Shown one piece after another: positions 21,721 through 31,320 of a stretch of 64,000 nucleotides of DNA; position 1 is the stretch's first letter; the number at the start of each line of letters is the position of its first letter. Location of the stretch: positions 62,001 to 126,000 of the forward strand of contig NZ_SOYS01000010.1 in assembly GCF_011808225.1 (NCBI RefSeq). Reading direction: 5' to 3'. The position numbers and the translations under genes were made by a program. The DNA comes from Cedecea colo (GTDB lineage Bacteria > Pseudomonadota > Gammaproteobacteria > Enterobacterales > Enterobacteriaceae). The notes under the pieces were generated by a model that searched no databases, was not told where the DNA came from, and worked only from the letters and a program-made list of their open reading frames with translations.

Positions 21721-23862
21721 TTAGAACAGCGAGCGTATCGCGGGGAGTGGCGCTAACGACGGATTCATACAGCTTTCATAGTACTGCTGAATCTGCGCCA
21801 GGCGATGGCGGCTGCGGCGATAGCGGCGCAGCGCAAGCATACCGTTTACCGCAAGGCTTACCAGCATGCTGAAGAGCAGCAGCGTTGTGGCGATATAGCG
21901 CCAAAGGCTGCTGCTGTCCGGGATGCGGTGCAATGTGACATGCTGGGTGCCGTTCGCATCGGTTCTCAGGCCGGTGATAATACCCTCGGCGCTGAATGGC
22001 GTCTGGAGCAGCATTTCGGCAAGACGCTGGAACTCGCCCCATTGCTGCTGGGCCGGATAGTCATACAGAGAAACCGGTGGCAGCGGTTGATCGACCAGAT
22101 CGCTGACTTCATCGCTGATAATAACAAACCCGCCGGGTGCCGGGCTGTTGAGCTTCTGCGCCGCGCGGTTGGTTTCACGGATGAAGAACGGGGCGGTTGA
22201 GGTCATCACCAGATTGTCGAGCGATTCGGCGCTGACCGGCCGTAGCAGGACGTTTACGCCGTCGAGTTTGCCCGCATCGGCTCGTTTGATCAGTGAATCC
22301 CAGTCCTTGGTATTGCCCAGGTTAATCAGCGCGTTTTTTAGCCGCACGCATTCGTCATCGGACGTACACAGCGCCTGAGTTTTTTGCACGATGCCGGCAA
22401 AATCATCCAGCAGCACCATCCCCGATTTCTGGATAGCGGTTCTTAACTGCGGGTTAACCTTTGAATCGGCTTCCGTTTGCGGATGGATTTGGCCGCTTAC
22501 GGCCTGAATCAGGGCGGTGGCTTTGTCCATGATATCCGATTCCGGCAGCGGTAACGGGCGTGCGGTATTCCAGATAATCTGCGAACAGTCAAACGGCGTA
22601 AAAGTGGAGTTCTCTTTGGCAGTGTAGGCGCCTGGCAAATGAATATTGCACATGCCGGTACCTTTGACGCGCAGCGTGTCGCCGACGCGCAGCGTGGTTT
22701 TATCCAAATCGGCAACGCTTGTGGCTTCGATGGACTGGGCGCCTTTCAGCCAGGAGATGCTTAACTTAAGCGGCATCTCAAGCGGAACCCAAATAGTCAG
22801 CATCAACAGTACCACCAGCGCACCGGCGGCGATCACCAGGTTGCGCACCCAGTGCTGAATGGGGAAATTTTTGACCTCATCATGCAGCGACAGGAAGCGT
22901 CCCTGACGCACAACGTTGCGGTCCAGATAGATATCGATGTCGGTTTCCTGCCCCAGATCCTGGGCTACATAGGGTTGCCAGTGCGGGGGATAAACCAGAT
23001 CGATAATGCCCAGCGAGATGTTGTTGATCTGCTCCTGATTGGACTCGCCAAATAATCCCCAGCGCTTTGGCGTGCCTCGCAGACAGTGTATTTCGCGTAG
23101 CGTATTTTTTGCCGGCGGAGCGAATAGCCCCCACAGGCTTGCCGCCAGCAGCATAATTGCGCCGCCCAACAGCCACGGCAGCACCACGGAAGGGCTGACC
23201 AGGCAAAGAAACAGCATCACGAAGGCGACGCACATAAGAATGGCTTCGCGCAGCCCGTCCGGCCGGCTCAGGGCGGCTTCTTCAGGCGTTTCCTGGCGGA
23301 TATTCAGCAGTTCGATTTGCTCGCTTTCTTCACCGCGAATAGACGCCTGGCTACCGGGGGTGCGTTCCAGCGCGAAGCCCCGGCTTTCGCTGTTATCTTC
23401 ATTTAGCGTGTGGCCATTAAGCGAAATCACCAGCGGGACGGTTTCAGTACGAATCAGCTCAACGTTATTATCGTTAGTGATGTACTGCTCCCAGAAAGGA
23501 GGCAGATGGACTTCAACAGAATCAAGGTAATAGCGCCATTTATTGGCGTCATCGGTCGACAGGCCATAGCGGGTGATGGAGCGGGTTAGAGAAAGAACCG
23601 TATTACTCTGCGCATTGAGGACCAGTTTTACCGGCGCGGTACTGGCACCAGAAGGCCCGACGATATCCTGCGTACGGGTTAGCGTCTCAATGTAGTTTTC
23701 AATAGCAGCGCGTTCTTCGGCAGTTAATTTGCGCGAGGTTGCTCCGGTAAAGGATTGCGCGTGCGGCAAATCGGCACGCAGCCTCAGGCTGCGCCAGACC
23801 AACCATCCGGCAATCAATACGCAGGCCAGCATAGCAGCTAAAAGAAGTAATAAGGTGCTCAT
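21721..23862 (-). CDS. igaA: IgaA/YrfF/UmoB, inner-membrane brake on the Rcs phosphorelay
   Basis: Membrane protein that restrains RcsC/RcsD signalling and is needed for viability in Salmonella when Rcs is intact. It has 713 residues (E. coli about 711): a first membrane segment at residues 1-22, a cytoplasmic domain, two membrane segments near 205-250, a further segment near 340-360, a large periplasmic domain with cysteines (GMCNIHL, CTSDDECVRL) and a last segment near 655-680. It is divergent from nudE. Confidence 0.94.
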   Translation of the reverse strand: MSTLLLLLAAMLACVLIAGWLVWRSLRLRADLPHAQSFTGATSRKLTAEERAAIENYIETLTRTQDIVGPSGASTAPVKLVLNAQSNTVLSLTRSITRYGLSTDDANKWRYYLDSVEVHLPPFWEQYITNDNNVELIRTETVPLVISLNGHTLNEDNSESRGFALERTPGSQASIRGEESEQIELLNIRQETPEEAALSRPDGLREAILMCVAFVMLFLCLVSPSVVLPWLLGGAIMLLAASLWGLFAPPAKNTLREIHCLRGTPKRWGLFGESNQEQINNISLGIIDLVYPPHWQPYVAQDLGQETDIDIYLDRNVVRQGRFLSLHDEVKNFPIQHWVRNLVIAAGALVVLLMLTIWVPLEMPLKLSISWLKGAQSIEATSVADLDKTTLRVGDTLRVKGTGMCNIHLPGAYTAKENSTFTPFDCSQIIWNTARPLPLPESDIMDKATALIQAVSGQIHPQTEADSKVNPQLRTAIQKSGMVLLDDFAGIVQKTQALCTSDDECVRLKNALINLGNTKDWDSLIKRADAGKLDGVNVLLRPVSAESLDNLVMTSTAPFFIRETNRAAQKLNSPAPGGFVIISDEVSDLVDQPLPPVSLYDYPAQQQWGEFQRLAEMLLQTPFSAEGIITGLRTDANGTQHVTLHRIPDSSSLWRYIATTLLLFSMLVSLAVNGMLALRRYRRSRHRLAQIQQYYESCMNPSLAPLPAIRSLF

Positions 23863-24187
23863 GCTTTCCCCATCAAATAATCGTTTTCTTATTCAAGCGC
23901 AGCAAGTTGCACCCCTGCAAAAAAGTTATGGGTGTAAGAATTGTTATCGGCAGGTATGAACAAGAACTTGAGACATATTTTAAGGGCACATCCTGCGGTA
24001 AACTGATGTTAGCAAAGCGACTTCCTGGTAAATATCAGCAAATTCCTATTTCAAAGCCATCTATTGACATATACGTCAGGCGCAATCGGGAAGTTACAAA
24101 AATGTAAATAATAACCAATGTGCATTGCGCGAGATGTGCGGCATACCGCACAATAGCTTTCTGTATTCACTGTTAAATCCAGCCACA

Positions 24188-24748
24188 ATGAGCAAATCCT
24201 TACAAAAACCGACTATTTTACATGTTGAAACCGTGGCCCGTTCACGTCTGTTTAATGTCGAAACGGTGGACCTGGAGTTTAGCAATGGCGTTCGACGCGT
24301 GTACGAACGTATGCGTCCCTCTTCCCGGGAAGCGGTAATGATCGTTCCGATTGTGGACGATCATGTGATCCTGATCCGTGAATACGCGGTTGGTACAGAA
24401 TCTTATGAGCTTGGCTTTTCTAAAGGGCTAATCGATCCGGGTGAAACCGTGTTTGAAGCGGCAAACCGCGAGCTTAAAGAAGAGGTTGGTTTCGGCGCGC
24501 ATGAATTGACGTTCCTTAAAAAGCTCACCATGGCACCGTCTTATTTCTCCAGCAAAATGAACATCGTGGTTGCTGAAAACCTCTATCCTGAGTCTCTGGA
24601 AGGTGACGAGCCGGAAGAGCTGCCGCAGGTTCGCTGGCCGCTGGCGTCGCTAATGGATTTGCTGGATGAGGAAGATTTCAGCGAGGCGCGTAACGTCAGC
24701 GCGCTGTTCCTGGTCAGGGAATGGCTAAAAGAGCAGGGACGTTTATAG
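24188..24748 (+). CDS. nudE: NudE, ADP compounds hydrolase
   Basis: Nudix hydrolase active on ADP-ribose, Ap3A and NADH in E. coli. The start at 24188 (MSKSLQKPTILHVET) gives 186 residues, matching the family; the frame extends upstream without a supported start. The Nudix box runs from GLIDPGETVFEAANRELK to EEVGF. It faces mrcA across copy B of the dispersed element. The 325 bp igaA-nudE gap shows no further feature that I recognise. Confidence 0.97.
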   Translation: MSKSLQKPTILHVETVARSRLFNVETVDLEFSNGVRRVYERMRPSSREAVMIVPIVDDHVILIREYAVGTESYELGFSKGLIDPGETVFEAANRELKEEVGFGAHELTFLKKLTMAPSYFSSKMNIVVAENLYPESLEGDEPEELPQVRWPLASLMDLLDEEDFSEARNVSALFLVREWLKEQGRL

Positions 24749-24754
24749 CATCAT

Positions 24755-24778
24755 AAAAAACCTTCTTTCGAAGGGTTT
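24755..24778 (+). terminator. nudE terminator, left copy of a duplicated hairpin
   Basis: An A run followed by CCTTCTTTCGAAGGGTTT, six bases past the nudE stop. The same hairpin recurs at 24918-24943 beyond copy B of the repeat, with one base inserted. Confidence 0.75.
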
Positions 24779-24917
24779 CAGACTGATGGCAAACTCTCAA
24801 CCAACACAGGTTGAACCTATACCGCCGAATAAAAAATAAGCAAAATCAACGGATTGGTTTTCGGCTGATAAACACAAAGAAGGAAAAACCACGCTTTTCC
24901 TTCTTTGTCAGCAATCT
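24779..24917 (-). repeat. Dispersed two-hairpin element, copy B
   Basis: 139 bp, inverted relative to copy A. On the forward strand it begins with the tail CAGACTGATGGCAAACTC, then a CAACC/GGTTG mini-stem (24799-24815), stem I (24842-24861, arms AAAATCAA and TTGGTTTT), stem II (24876-24907, AAAGAAGGAAAAACC with CTTTTCCTTCTTT) and the end TGTCAGCAA. The terminator hairpins on both sides are near-identical. It has no coding capacity. Confidence 0.85.
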
Positions 24918-24943
24918 AAAACCCTTCTTTCGAAGGGTTTTTT
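24918..24943. terminator. nudE/mrcA terminator, right copy of a duplicated hairpin
   Basis: AAAACCCTTCTTTCGAAGGG followed by TTTTTT, ending 2 bp before the mrcA stop codon. A and T runs on both sides make it bidirectional. It probably represents the original convergent terminator, duplicated when copy B arrived. Confidence 0.8.
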
Positions 24944-24945
24944 CA

Positions 24946-27498
24946 TCAGAACAGCTCGTGCACTTCGCCGTTATCAATAATCGTTGTGCCCACCTCATGC
25001 ACCGCCTGTTGCGTTGGCTGCGTGCCCTCAATGAAATACTCTTCACGACTGTTGCCGCCGTTGGCCAGCTGACCGGTGCTGCGGTCGATATTCACCGTCA
25101 CGATGCCCGGCGGCGGCGTGGCTGGCTCTTCAGGTACGCCGTCCAGCGCCACTTTCATAAAATCATCCCATGCGGGCTGGGCGCTTTTGGCACCGCCTTC
25201 ATAACCTGAAATCTGATCCTTAATCGCGCCGCTTGCAGAAGTGCGGCCAAGATTGCGGCGATGATCGTCAAAGCCTATCCACACGGAGGTTACAACACCG
25301 GGACCGTAACCTGAGAACCACGCATCTTTTGAACTGTTGGTTGTGCCGGTTTTGCCGCCGATGTCGCGACGTTTCAAGTCGCGTCCGGCGCGCCAGCCTG
25401 TGCCCTGCCAGCCCGGTTCCCCATAGATATTGGAGGTAAGCGCGCTTTTAATCAGGAACGACAGCGGTGTGTTAATCACATGTGGCGCGTATTCCGGTGC
25501 GGTCGTTTGGGCGACCAGATCGCTGTTTGCCTGTTCCAGTTTCGGCATTGGCACGCTGGCGTTTTGCTGTTCCTGAGAAACAGCCACGTCTTCGACGTTC
25601 TGATTTTCCAGCACGTTAGATTTCTGCGTTTCGCCGTAAATCACCGGTAAATCGCACTCGGCGCAGGCTACTTTTGGCTTCGCTTCGAAAATAGTCTGGC
25701 CGCCGTCATCAACGATTTTGGTAATGAAATACGGATCCACCAGGAAGCCGCCGTTTGCCATCACCGAGTAGCCACGCGCGACCTGCATCGGCGTGAATGA
25801 CGCGGAGCCCAGCGCTAAAGATTCGGTATGCACGATATTCTGAGCCGGGAAGCCGAAACGCTGTAAATACTCCGCGGCGTAATCCACGCCCATGGCGCGC
25901 ATCGCACGCACCATCACCACGTTTTTCGACTGGCCCAGGCCCTGACGCAGGCGAATCGGCCCGGCATATTCAGGCGGTGAATTTTTAGGACGCCAGTCGG
26001 AACCGGCACCGGCATCCCAACGCGAGATGGGCACATCGTTCAGGATACTTGCCAGGGTTAAACCTTTATCCATCGCCGCGGTATAGAGGAACGGCTTAAT
26101 ATTCGAGCCGACCTGACGCAGCGCCTGAGTGGCCCGGTTAAATTTGCTTTGGTTAAAGTCGAACCCGCCGACCAGAGCCAGCACTGCACCGTCACGTGGA
26201 TTGATAGAAACCAGCGCGGAGTTCACATCCGGAACCTGGCCCAGCCACCACGCGTCATCAACTTTACGCACCCAAATCTGCTGTCCTGTCTGCACCACAT
26301 CGGTGACTTTGCGCGGGGTCGGGCCTTGCGAGGTGTCAGAGCGATACGGACGTGCCCAGCGCACGCCGCTCATGCCCAGCGACACTGAAGTACCGTCCGC
26401 CAGCAGAGCGGTTGCTTCGGTTGGATTCGCACCGGTGACAACTGCCGGGAACAGCGGGCCATAAACCGGCAGGTTCTTCAGGGAATCGATGATTTTTTTC
26501 TCATTCCAGGCGCTTTCACCCACCTTCCACAGCACGTTTGACGGGCCGCGGTAGCCGTGGCGCATATCGTAAGCCATCACGTTGTTACGGACGGCCTGTT
26601 GCGCACCCTGCTGAATCCTGCGGGTTATGGTGGTGTAAACCTTATACCCTTCTTCATAAGCTTTATCGCCGTAGCGGCTTACCAGATCCTGACGCACCAG
26701 TTCTGACAGATAGGGCGCTGAGAAGGCGATTTCCGGCGCGTGATAATTCGCGACGATGGGCTGGCTGCTGGCTTCGTTGTACTGCGCCTGAGTAATGTAG
26801 TTTTCACTCAGCATGCGCGAGAGCACGACATTACGACGGGAAGTCGATCTTGTTAAGGAATACAGCGGGTTAAAGGTTGACGGCGCTTTTGGCAAACCGG
26901 CAATAACCGCCATTTCGCTGAGCGTAAGCCGATCGACTGTTTTGCCAAAATAAACCTGTGCCGCTGCGCCAACGCCGTATGCGCGATAGCCGAGGTAAAT
27001 TTTGTTCAGATAGAGTTCAAGAATTTCATCTTTGCTCAGCATCTGCTCAATACGTATCGCCAGGAACGCTTCCTTAATCTTACGCATCATGGTGCGTTCC
27101 GGACTCAGGAAGAAATTACGCGCCAGCTGCTGAGTAATGGTACTTGCGCCCTGCGAAGCATGGCCTGAGAACAGCGCAACGCTTACCGCACGGAAAATCC
27201 CCACCGGATCAACGCCGTGATGCTCGTAGAAGCGGCTATCCTCGGTGGCGATGAATGCTTTCACCATTTCGGGTGGAATCTGGTTCAACGTCAAGGGGAT
27301 ACGACGTTTTTCGCCGTACTGGGCAATCAGTTCCCCGTCAGCGCTGTAGACCTGCATTGGAATCTGCAGCCGCACATCTTTTAGCGTGGCGACGTCAGGT
27401 AGCTGCGGTTCTATAAATTTGTATAACCCGTAAATCGAGCCGGCTCCCAGCAGAATGCAACAGACTGCAAGGATTAATAAATACTTTACGAACTTCAC
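24946..27498 (-). CDS. mrcA: MrcA, penicillin-binding protein 1A
   Basis: Bifunctional class A peptidoglycan synthase of 850 residues. It has an N-terminal membrane anchor (residues 6-26), a glycosyltransferase domain with catalytic Glu86 in ATEDSRFYEHHGVD, an OB-fold insert near 300-400 and a transpeptidase domain with the nucleophile Ser465 in GSNIKPF and the KTGTTN motif. It is convergent with nudE and divergent from hofM, across 119 bp. Confidence 0.98.
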   Translation of the reverse strand: MKFVKYLLILAVCCILLGAGSIYGLYKFIEPQLPDVATLKDVRLQIPMQVYSADGELIAQYGEKRRIPLTLNQIPPEMVKAFIATEDSRFYEHHGVDPVGIFRAVSVALFSGHASQGASTITQQLARNFFLSPERTMMRKIKEAFLAIRIEQMLSKDEILELYLNKIYLGYRAYGVGAAAQVYFGKTVDRLTLSEMAVIAGLPKAPSTFNPLYSLTRSTSRRNVVLSRMLSENYITQAQYNEASSQPIVANYHAPEIAFSAPYLSELVRQDLVSRYGDKAYEEGYKVYTTITRRIQQGAQQAVRNNVMAYDMRHGYRGPSNVLWKVGESAWNEKKIIDSLKNLPVYGPLFPAVVTGANPTEATALLADGTSVSLGMSGVRWARPYRSDTSQGPTPRKVTDVVQTGQQIWVRKVDDAWWLGQVPDVNSALVSINPRDGAVLALVGGFDFNQSKFNRATQALRQVGSNIKPFLYTAAMDKGLTLASILNDVPISRWDAGAGSDWRPKNSPPEYAGPIRLRQGLGQSKNVVMVRAMRAMGVDYAAEYLQRFGFPAQNIVHTESLALGSASFTPMQVARGYSVMANGGFLVDPYFITKIVDDGGQTIFEAKPKVACAECDLPVIYGETQKSNVLENQNVEDVAVSQEQQNASVPMPKLEQANSDLVAQTTAPEYAPHVINTPLSFLIKSALTSNIYGEPGWQGTGWRAGRDLKRRDIGGKTGTTNSSKDAWFSGYGPGVVTSVWIGFDDHRRNLGRTSASGAIKDQISGYEGGAKSAQPAWDDFMKVALDGVPEEPATPPPGIVTVNIDRSTGQLANGGNSREEYFIEGTQPTQQAVHEVGTTIIDNGEVHELF

Positions 27499-27617
27499 CT
27501 TAAATTTCCCATTAGGTTTCCACTGGGCAGTTTATAAACAAACGCGCGGTAGTATAAAGGCAAGCCAGAAGCTTTGATATGCCAAATTCGCAAGCAAACG
27601 ATACGGAGATCGTCACT

Positions 27618-28442
27618 ATGTTTATCAGCACCTGGCAAATAGGCCTGGAAATTCAACATCAAACGCTGCGTGCGGTGGCCATACAGCGGCAGCGTCAGGG
27701 ATGGCAGCTACGCCGCTGGTGGCTTCTGCCCCTGCCGGAAAACACCCTTCTGGAGGGCGTTGTGCGGTCGCCGGAATGCCTGGTAAAAGTGCTGGCGCAG
27801 TGGCGGCGGGAGCTGCCGCTACGTCATCAGCTTCGCGTCGCGTTTCCAACCCAGCGTACCTTACAACGCCCGGTGCCAGCGCCGGACAATCGCCTGCAGG
27901 AATCGGCTCGTGAAAGCTATCTTGCCGCCTCCGCCGCAAGACAGCTACAAATGTCGCCTGCTCAACTGAACTGGGACTATACGGTGATGCCGCAGGCTCC
28001 GGCTCAATTAAGGGTGATCGCCGCCCGGCACAGCGAGGTTCAGGAACTGCTTGCATGCCTTGCAAAACAACGTCTGTTCCCCGCAACGCTTACCCCCGGT
28101 GCGAGCGTGCTTCCCATCTTTGGCAGCTTATGCAGCCCATCTAAGCCGCGTTTTTTGGTGCATCGGGAATGCGATCACTGGCTTTGGGCAACCTCCAGCG
28201 AAGAGCCGGAGTGGGGATGGGTAGATGCCCGGCAGGCGCAGACGTTTGCTGATGTGTGCCGGCAACTGGCAGTCGAGCCACAGGAAGTGGCTTTCAGCAG
28301 CGCGGCGGCGGAACCCCTACCGCAGGGTGCGCTGCCATTAGATGCCTGGCGTGCGCTGGTTCGGCTGCAGCCGCCGTTACCGCAACGCGGAGGAAGCTTT
28401 ACCGTGGCGATTGGGCTGGCAATTGGGCGGGTCAGCCGATGA
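27618..28442 (+). CDS. hofM: HofM, PilM-like protein of the DNA-utilisation operon
   Basis: Actin-like PilM/ComA homologue expected at the cytoplasmic face of a type IV pilus-like machine. In E. coli the hofMNOPQ genes are needed to use DNA as a nutrient. The start at 27618 (MFISTWQIGLEI) gives 274 residues; the ATG at 27579 lacks support. The sequence diverges strongly from E. coli HofM, keeping ELPLRHQLRVAFP and the C-terminal VAIGLAIGRVSR. It overlaps hofN by 4 bp. I found no convincing CRP-S (Sxy) site upstream. Confidence 0.88.
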   Translation: MFISTWQIGLEIQHQTLRAVAIQRQRQGWQLRRWWLLPLPENTLLEGVVRSPECLVKVLAQWRRELPLRHQLRVAFPTQRTLQRPVPAPDNRLQESARESYLAASAARQLQMSPAQLNWDYTVMPQAPAQLRVIAARHSEVQELLACLAKQRLFPATLTPGASVLPIFGSLCSPSKPRFLVHRECDHWLWATSSEEPEWGWVDARQAQTFADVCRQLAVEPQEVAFSSAAAEPLPQGALPLDAWRALVRLQPPLPQRGGSFTVAIGLAIGRVSR

Positions 28443-28975
28443 TCCCTTTTATCAATCTGCTGCCGTGGAGGAAACAATATCGCCAGCGGCAGTTACGCTA
28501 CTGGAGTTTGTTGGCCGCCGGGTGCACGCTTTCGGTGACTCTGACGGGTATCGCCGGGCCTGCTTTGCTTGCGTGGCAGGGGGAGCGGCAACGCATACAG
28601 GCCGAATATCTCTCACAGCTTCGTGTCTTATTGCAGCGCAAACTTCAGCAGGTACAACTGCTGGAAAAACGGCAAAAATTACAGGAGGCGCGCAAAGCAC
28701 AACGGCTATCGGTAAGCGAGTGGGAGCAACGGCTTACCCGGCTGGCCAGCCTGCTGCCCGCGGGTGTCTGGCTTACCTCTCTTTCCATGAAAAGCGGGCA
28801 GGTAGTCGTTCACGGCAATGCGGAAAAGCCAGAGGAGGTTCGACTGATGGAGCAAAATCTACGGCGGCTTGCAGGCATTGCTGAGGTGGCGGCGAAGGGA
28901 ATTCAACGTAACGCCAACGGCTCGCTGGTCTTCACCTTTACATTTGTATCTGCGGAGGCGGGCCATGCTGACTGA
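28439..28975 (+). CDS. hofN: HofN, PilN-like protein
   Basis: Inner-membrane assembly protein of the PilN/ComB family, 178 residues. The start at 28439 gives the hallmark N-terminus MIPFINLLPWRKQ, followed by one membrane segment (residues 20-42) and a coiled-coil stretch rich in Leu, Gln and Arg (50-95). It overlaps hofM and hofO. In pilus systems PilN binds PilM through the INLLPWR motif, which is preserved. Confidence 0.9.
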   Translation: MIPFINLLPWRKQYRQRQLRYWSLLAAGCTLSVTLTGIAGPALLAWQGERQRIQAEYLSQLRVLLQRKLQQVQLLEKRQKLQEARKAQRLSVSEWEQRLTRLASLLPAGVWLTSLSMKSGQVVVHGNAEKPEEVRLMEQNLRRLAGIAEVAAKGIQRNANGSLVFTFTFVSAEAGHAD

Positions 28976-29438
28976 ACGCTGGTTAGCCATCCCCCGCTGG
29001 GTGAGGTACGCGAGCCTTGCCGCTGTTAATGGCGCAGCGATTGTACTTATTGTGTGCTTTTTTATTCGGCCTCAGCAGGCGCAGTCAGTGGAATCTTTAC
29101 TTATTAATCAGCGGGAAAGCAAAAAAATCTCTCTGCTGCGCCGCGGCATTATGTCTTTGGTTTTGTCAACCCGCGAAGCGGCTCAACATATTGACGCCGC
29201 GCCACTGACGGCGTTTTCAGCGATAGAGCTTGTCCATCATAGCGGTGGAAAGCTTGAAAAATGGCAGCCCGAGAGCAAACCCGCAATGCTGGTAATGCTG
29301 CTGCCATGGGAAAAACTCCCTTCCTTGTTTGCCCATTTTTCTGCCTGCCGTGCCGTGGTGCTACAGGGCTTTAACGTCGAACCAAAAGGTGAACTGCTCA
29401 GGCTGGTTATGACGGTGGGCTTCACCGATGAGCCCTAA
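28965..29438 (+). CDS. hofO: HofO, PilO-like protein
   Basis: Putative PilO/ComC-type inner-membrane protein of 157 residues. The start at 28965 (MLTERWLAIPRWVRY) has a GGAGG-type ribosome site just upstream and overlaps hofN by 11 bp. One membrane segment lies near residues 18-38. The rest is weakly conserved, as usual for this family. It overlaps hofP by 11 bp. Confidence 0.82.
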   Translation: MLTERWLAIPRWVRYASLAAVNGAAIVLIVCFFIRPQQAQSVESLLINQRESKKISLLRRGIMSLVLSTREAAQHIDAAPLTAFSAIELVHHSGGKLEKWQPESKPAMLVMLLPWEKLPSLFAHFSACRAVVLQGFNVEPKGELLRLVMTVGFTDEP

Positions 29439-29814
29439 TTTTCTCCTGGTTCTGCTGTTGGTGGTTCAGACGGCTTTTTCCATGCCCCGCAATCCCTTTC
29501 AACCGCTGCTTTCACCCTGTGATGTCCTGCTTAAACAGCTGGCACAGTGGACGCTTCATGGCGTGATTAGCTCTGATAAAGGCGCGATCGGCGTAATGCG
29601 CGATGCGCAGAAAAAATGGCGTCGTATCACTAGCGGGATGGAGATAGCGCCCGGCGTGCGGGTCCTTGATATCAGCCAACAGCGTTTATCCGTAACGGTG
29701 CCTTCAGAATGTGGGCAGTCTTTTTATTCATGGAAAATGGAAGGAAAAAAATATGGCATGGATGCGTACGTTCGCTCTGCTAATAGCCTGGTCCTCAGCA
29801 AGCCTCGCGGATAG
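29428..29814 (+). CDS. hofP: HofP, PilP-like protein
   Basis: Small exported protein of 128 residues with a signal peptide (MSPNFLLVLLLVVQTAFS) and PilP-like strands that should link the inner-membrane complex to the HofQ secretin. Two cysteines (Cys31 in LLSPCDVLL and one in VPSECGQSF) could form a disulfide. Its 3' end overlaps the start of hofQ by 62 bp. Confidence 0.82.
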   Translation: MSPNFLLVLLLVVQTAFSMPRNPFQPLLSPCDVLLKQLAQWTLHGVISSDKGAIGVMRDAQKKWRRITSGMEIAPGVRVLDISQQRLSVTVPSECGQSFYSWKMEGKKYGMDAYVRSANSLVLSKPRG

Positions 29815-31000
29815 AGGCGTATCGCTGGTGCTGGATAACGCGCCCGTGGCCCAGGTTTTACAGGCGCTGGCAGAAAATCAGAACGTTAATCTGCTAATAG
29901 CCCCGGGCGTGGAGGGCGTTGTGTCGCTCCATCTGCAAAACATTCCCCTGAAGCAGGCTTTCCAACTGGTGCTAAAAACGGCGGAGTTAACGCAGCTTCG
30001 CGAAGGAAATGTCTTACAGATCGTACCGAAAGTAAGGCTTCAGCAACAGCAGGCTGTACAGGAGGAGCAGCGGAAACAGCAGGCGCTAAAACAGCCTTTG
30101 CTTAGTCAGGTTTTCTCTCCGGCTTATGCCGATGCTGGCGAGTTAGCCGCATCGCTTAAAGCTGCGGGGGAAAAACTTTTAAGCCCGCGCGGAAGTATCA
30201 CCGTGGATAAACGTACTAATCGTCTCATCGTACGGGATAATAAGCCTGCGCTGAAACAGATAGCCGGCTGGATGAAGGAGATGGATCTCCCCATGGGGCA
30301 GGTGGAAATCGCGGCGCATATTGTCACGATTAACCAGAACAAGCTGCATGAACTAGGCGTGAAGTGGAATCTGGCGCAAAGCGACAAGGGTAGCGCGGCT
30401 CCTCGTTTTGCAGGCCTGGGTGCGGATGTTTCTGCGGGCGCCGCGACAGCGCGCGTTGGCTTTAACATTGCGCGTATCGATGGGCGAATGCTTGAGATGG
30501 AATTATCCGCCCTTGAGCAACAGCAGCAGCTTGAAATTATCGCCAGCCCCCGGCTGATGGCTGCCCACCAGCAACCAGCCAGTATCAAACAGGGTACGGA
30601 GATCCCCTATCAGGTTTCCAACACAGAGAGCGGAGTAAATTCCGTGGAATTTAAAGAAGCGGTACTAGGTATGGAAGTGACGCCGACCATCCAGCCGCGG
30701 GGTAACATCCGTTTAAAATTGCGAATTAGCCAGAATATGCCGGGGCGTAGCATTGAGCAGGCCAATGGCGAGGCGCTGGCAATAGATAAGCAGGAGATTG
30801 AGACCGTCGTGTCAGTGAAAAACGGTGAAACGCTCGCGTTAGGGGGTATTTTTCAGCAGCATAGTAAAAATAGCCGTGATAACGTTCCTCTACTGAGCGC
30901 TATCCCGCTGCTTGGCGGCCTGTTTCGCCACGATGCAAAAGACAGCCAGCGTCGTGAGCTGGTGGTTTTTATTACGCCCCGACTTATCCCGATTCCGTAG
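29753..31000 (+). CDS. hofQ: HofQ, secretin-type outer membrane porin
   Basis: Secretin homologue (PilQ/ComE) expected to form the outer-membrane channel for DNA uptake. The start at 29753 follows an AAGGA site and gives 415 residues with a short signal peptide (residues 1-20). An N-terminal secretin/TonB short domain (APVAQVLQALAENQNVNLL) and an N1-type domain (SITVDKRTNRLIVRDN) precede the secretin core (SPRLMAAHQQPASIKQGTEI, GGIFQQHSKNSRDNVPLLS) and end at RRELVVFITPRLIP. A glutamine-rich linker near residues 97-125 replaces the E. coli sequence. The gene looks intact. Confidence 0.93.
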   Translation: MAWMRTFALLIAWSSASLADRGVSLVLDNAPVAQVLQALAENQNVNLLIAPGVEGVVSLHLQNIPLKQAFQLVLKTAELTQLREGNVLQIVPKVRLQQQQAVQEEQRKQQALKQPLLSQVFSPAYADAGELAASLKAAGEKLLSPRGSITVDKRTNRLIVRDNKPALKQIAGWMKEMDLPMGQVEIAAHIVTINQNKLHELGVKWNLAQSDKGSAAPRFAGLGADVSAGAATARVGFNIARIDGRMLEMELSALEQQQQLEIIASPRLMAAHQQPASIKQGTEIPYQVSNTESGVNSVEFKEAVLGMEVTPTIQPRGNIRLKLRISQNMPGRSIEQANGEALAIDKQEIETVVSVKNGETLALGGIFQQHSKNSRDNVPLLSAIPLLGGLFRHDAKDSQRRELVVFITPRLIPIP

Positions 31001-31320
31001 TTTTTTCTAAAGCTGTCGAGGGATTTTTCTCGTAATCGTAGCTCAGGTGTTTGACGGCAGAGAGGAATTAGCTTACAAGGTGTACCGTTTCGAGAAGCAG
31101 GGTAGTGATTTCCTGCGACCGATAAACCTGATTTATACTTTTCATCCCTCACCTGAGGCGTTGAGTGATTTAATCGGTTGCCAAACTACCTTGAGTGTTG
31201 AGATAATTTTTAGTCTGATTCTCGAACTCACGCTTATGAGGTTTCAGTTCATGTCCCGCCGCAGCAAGTTGTTAACGGGTGGGTTTATCATCAACGAATT
31301 GTCTTAGTAGTACCGAAAAA

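Noticed and set aside
27560-27618. CRP-S (Sxy-dependent) site before hofM around TATGCCAAATTCGCA
   Set aside because: Only one half site (TCGCA) fits; the other half does not match TGCGA at the needed spacing.
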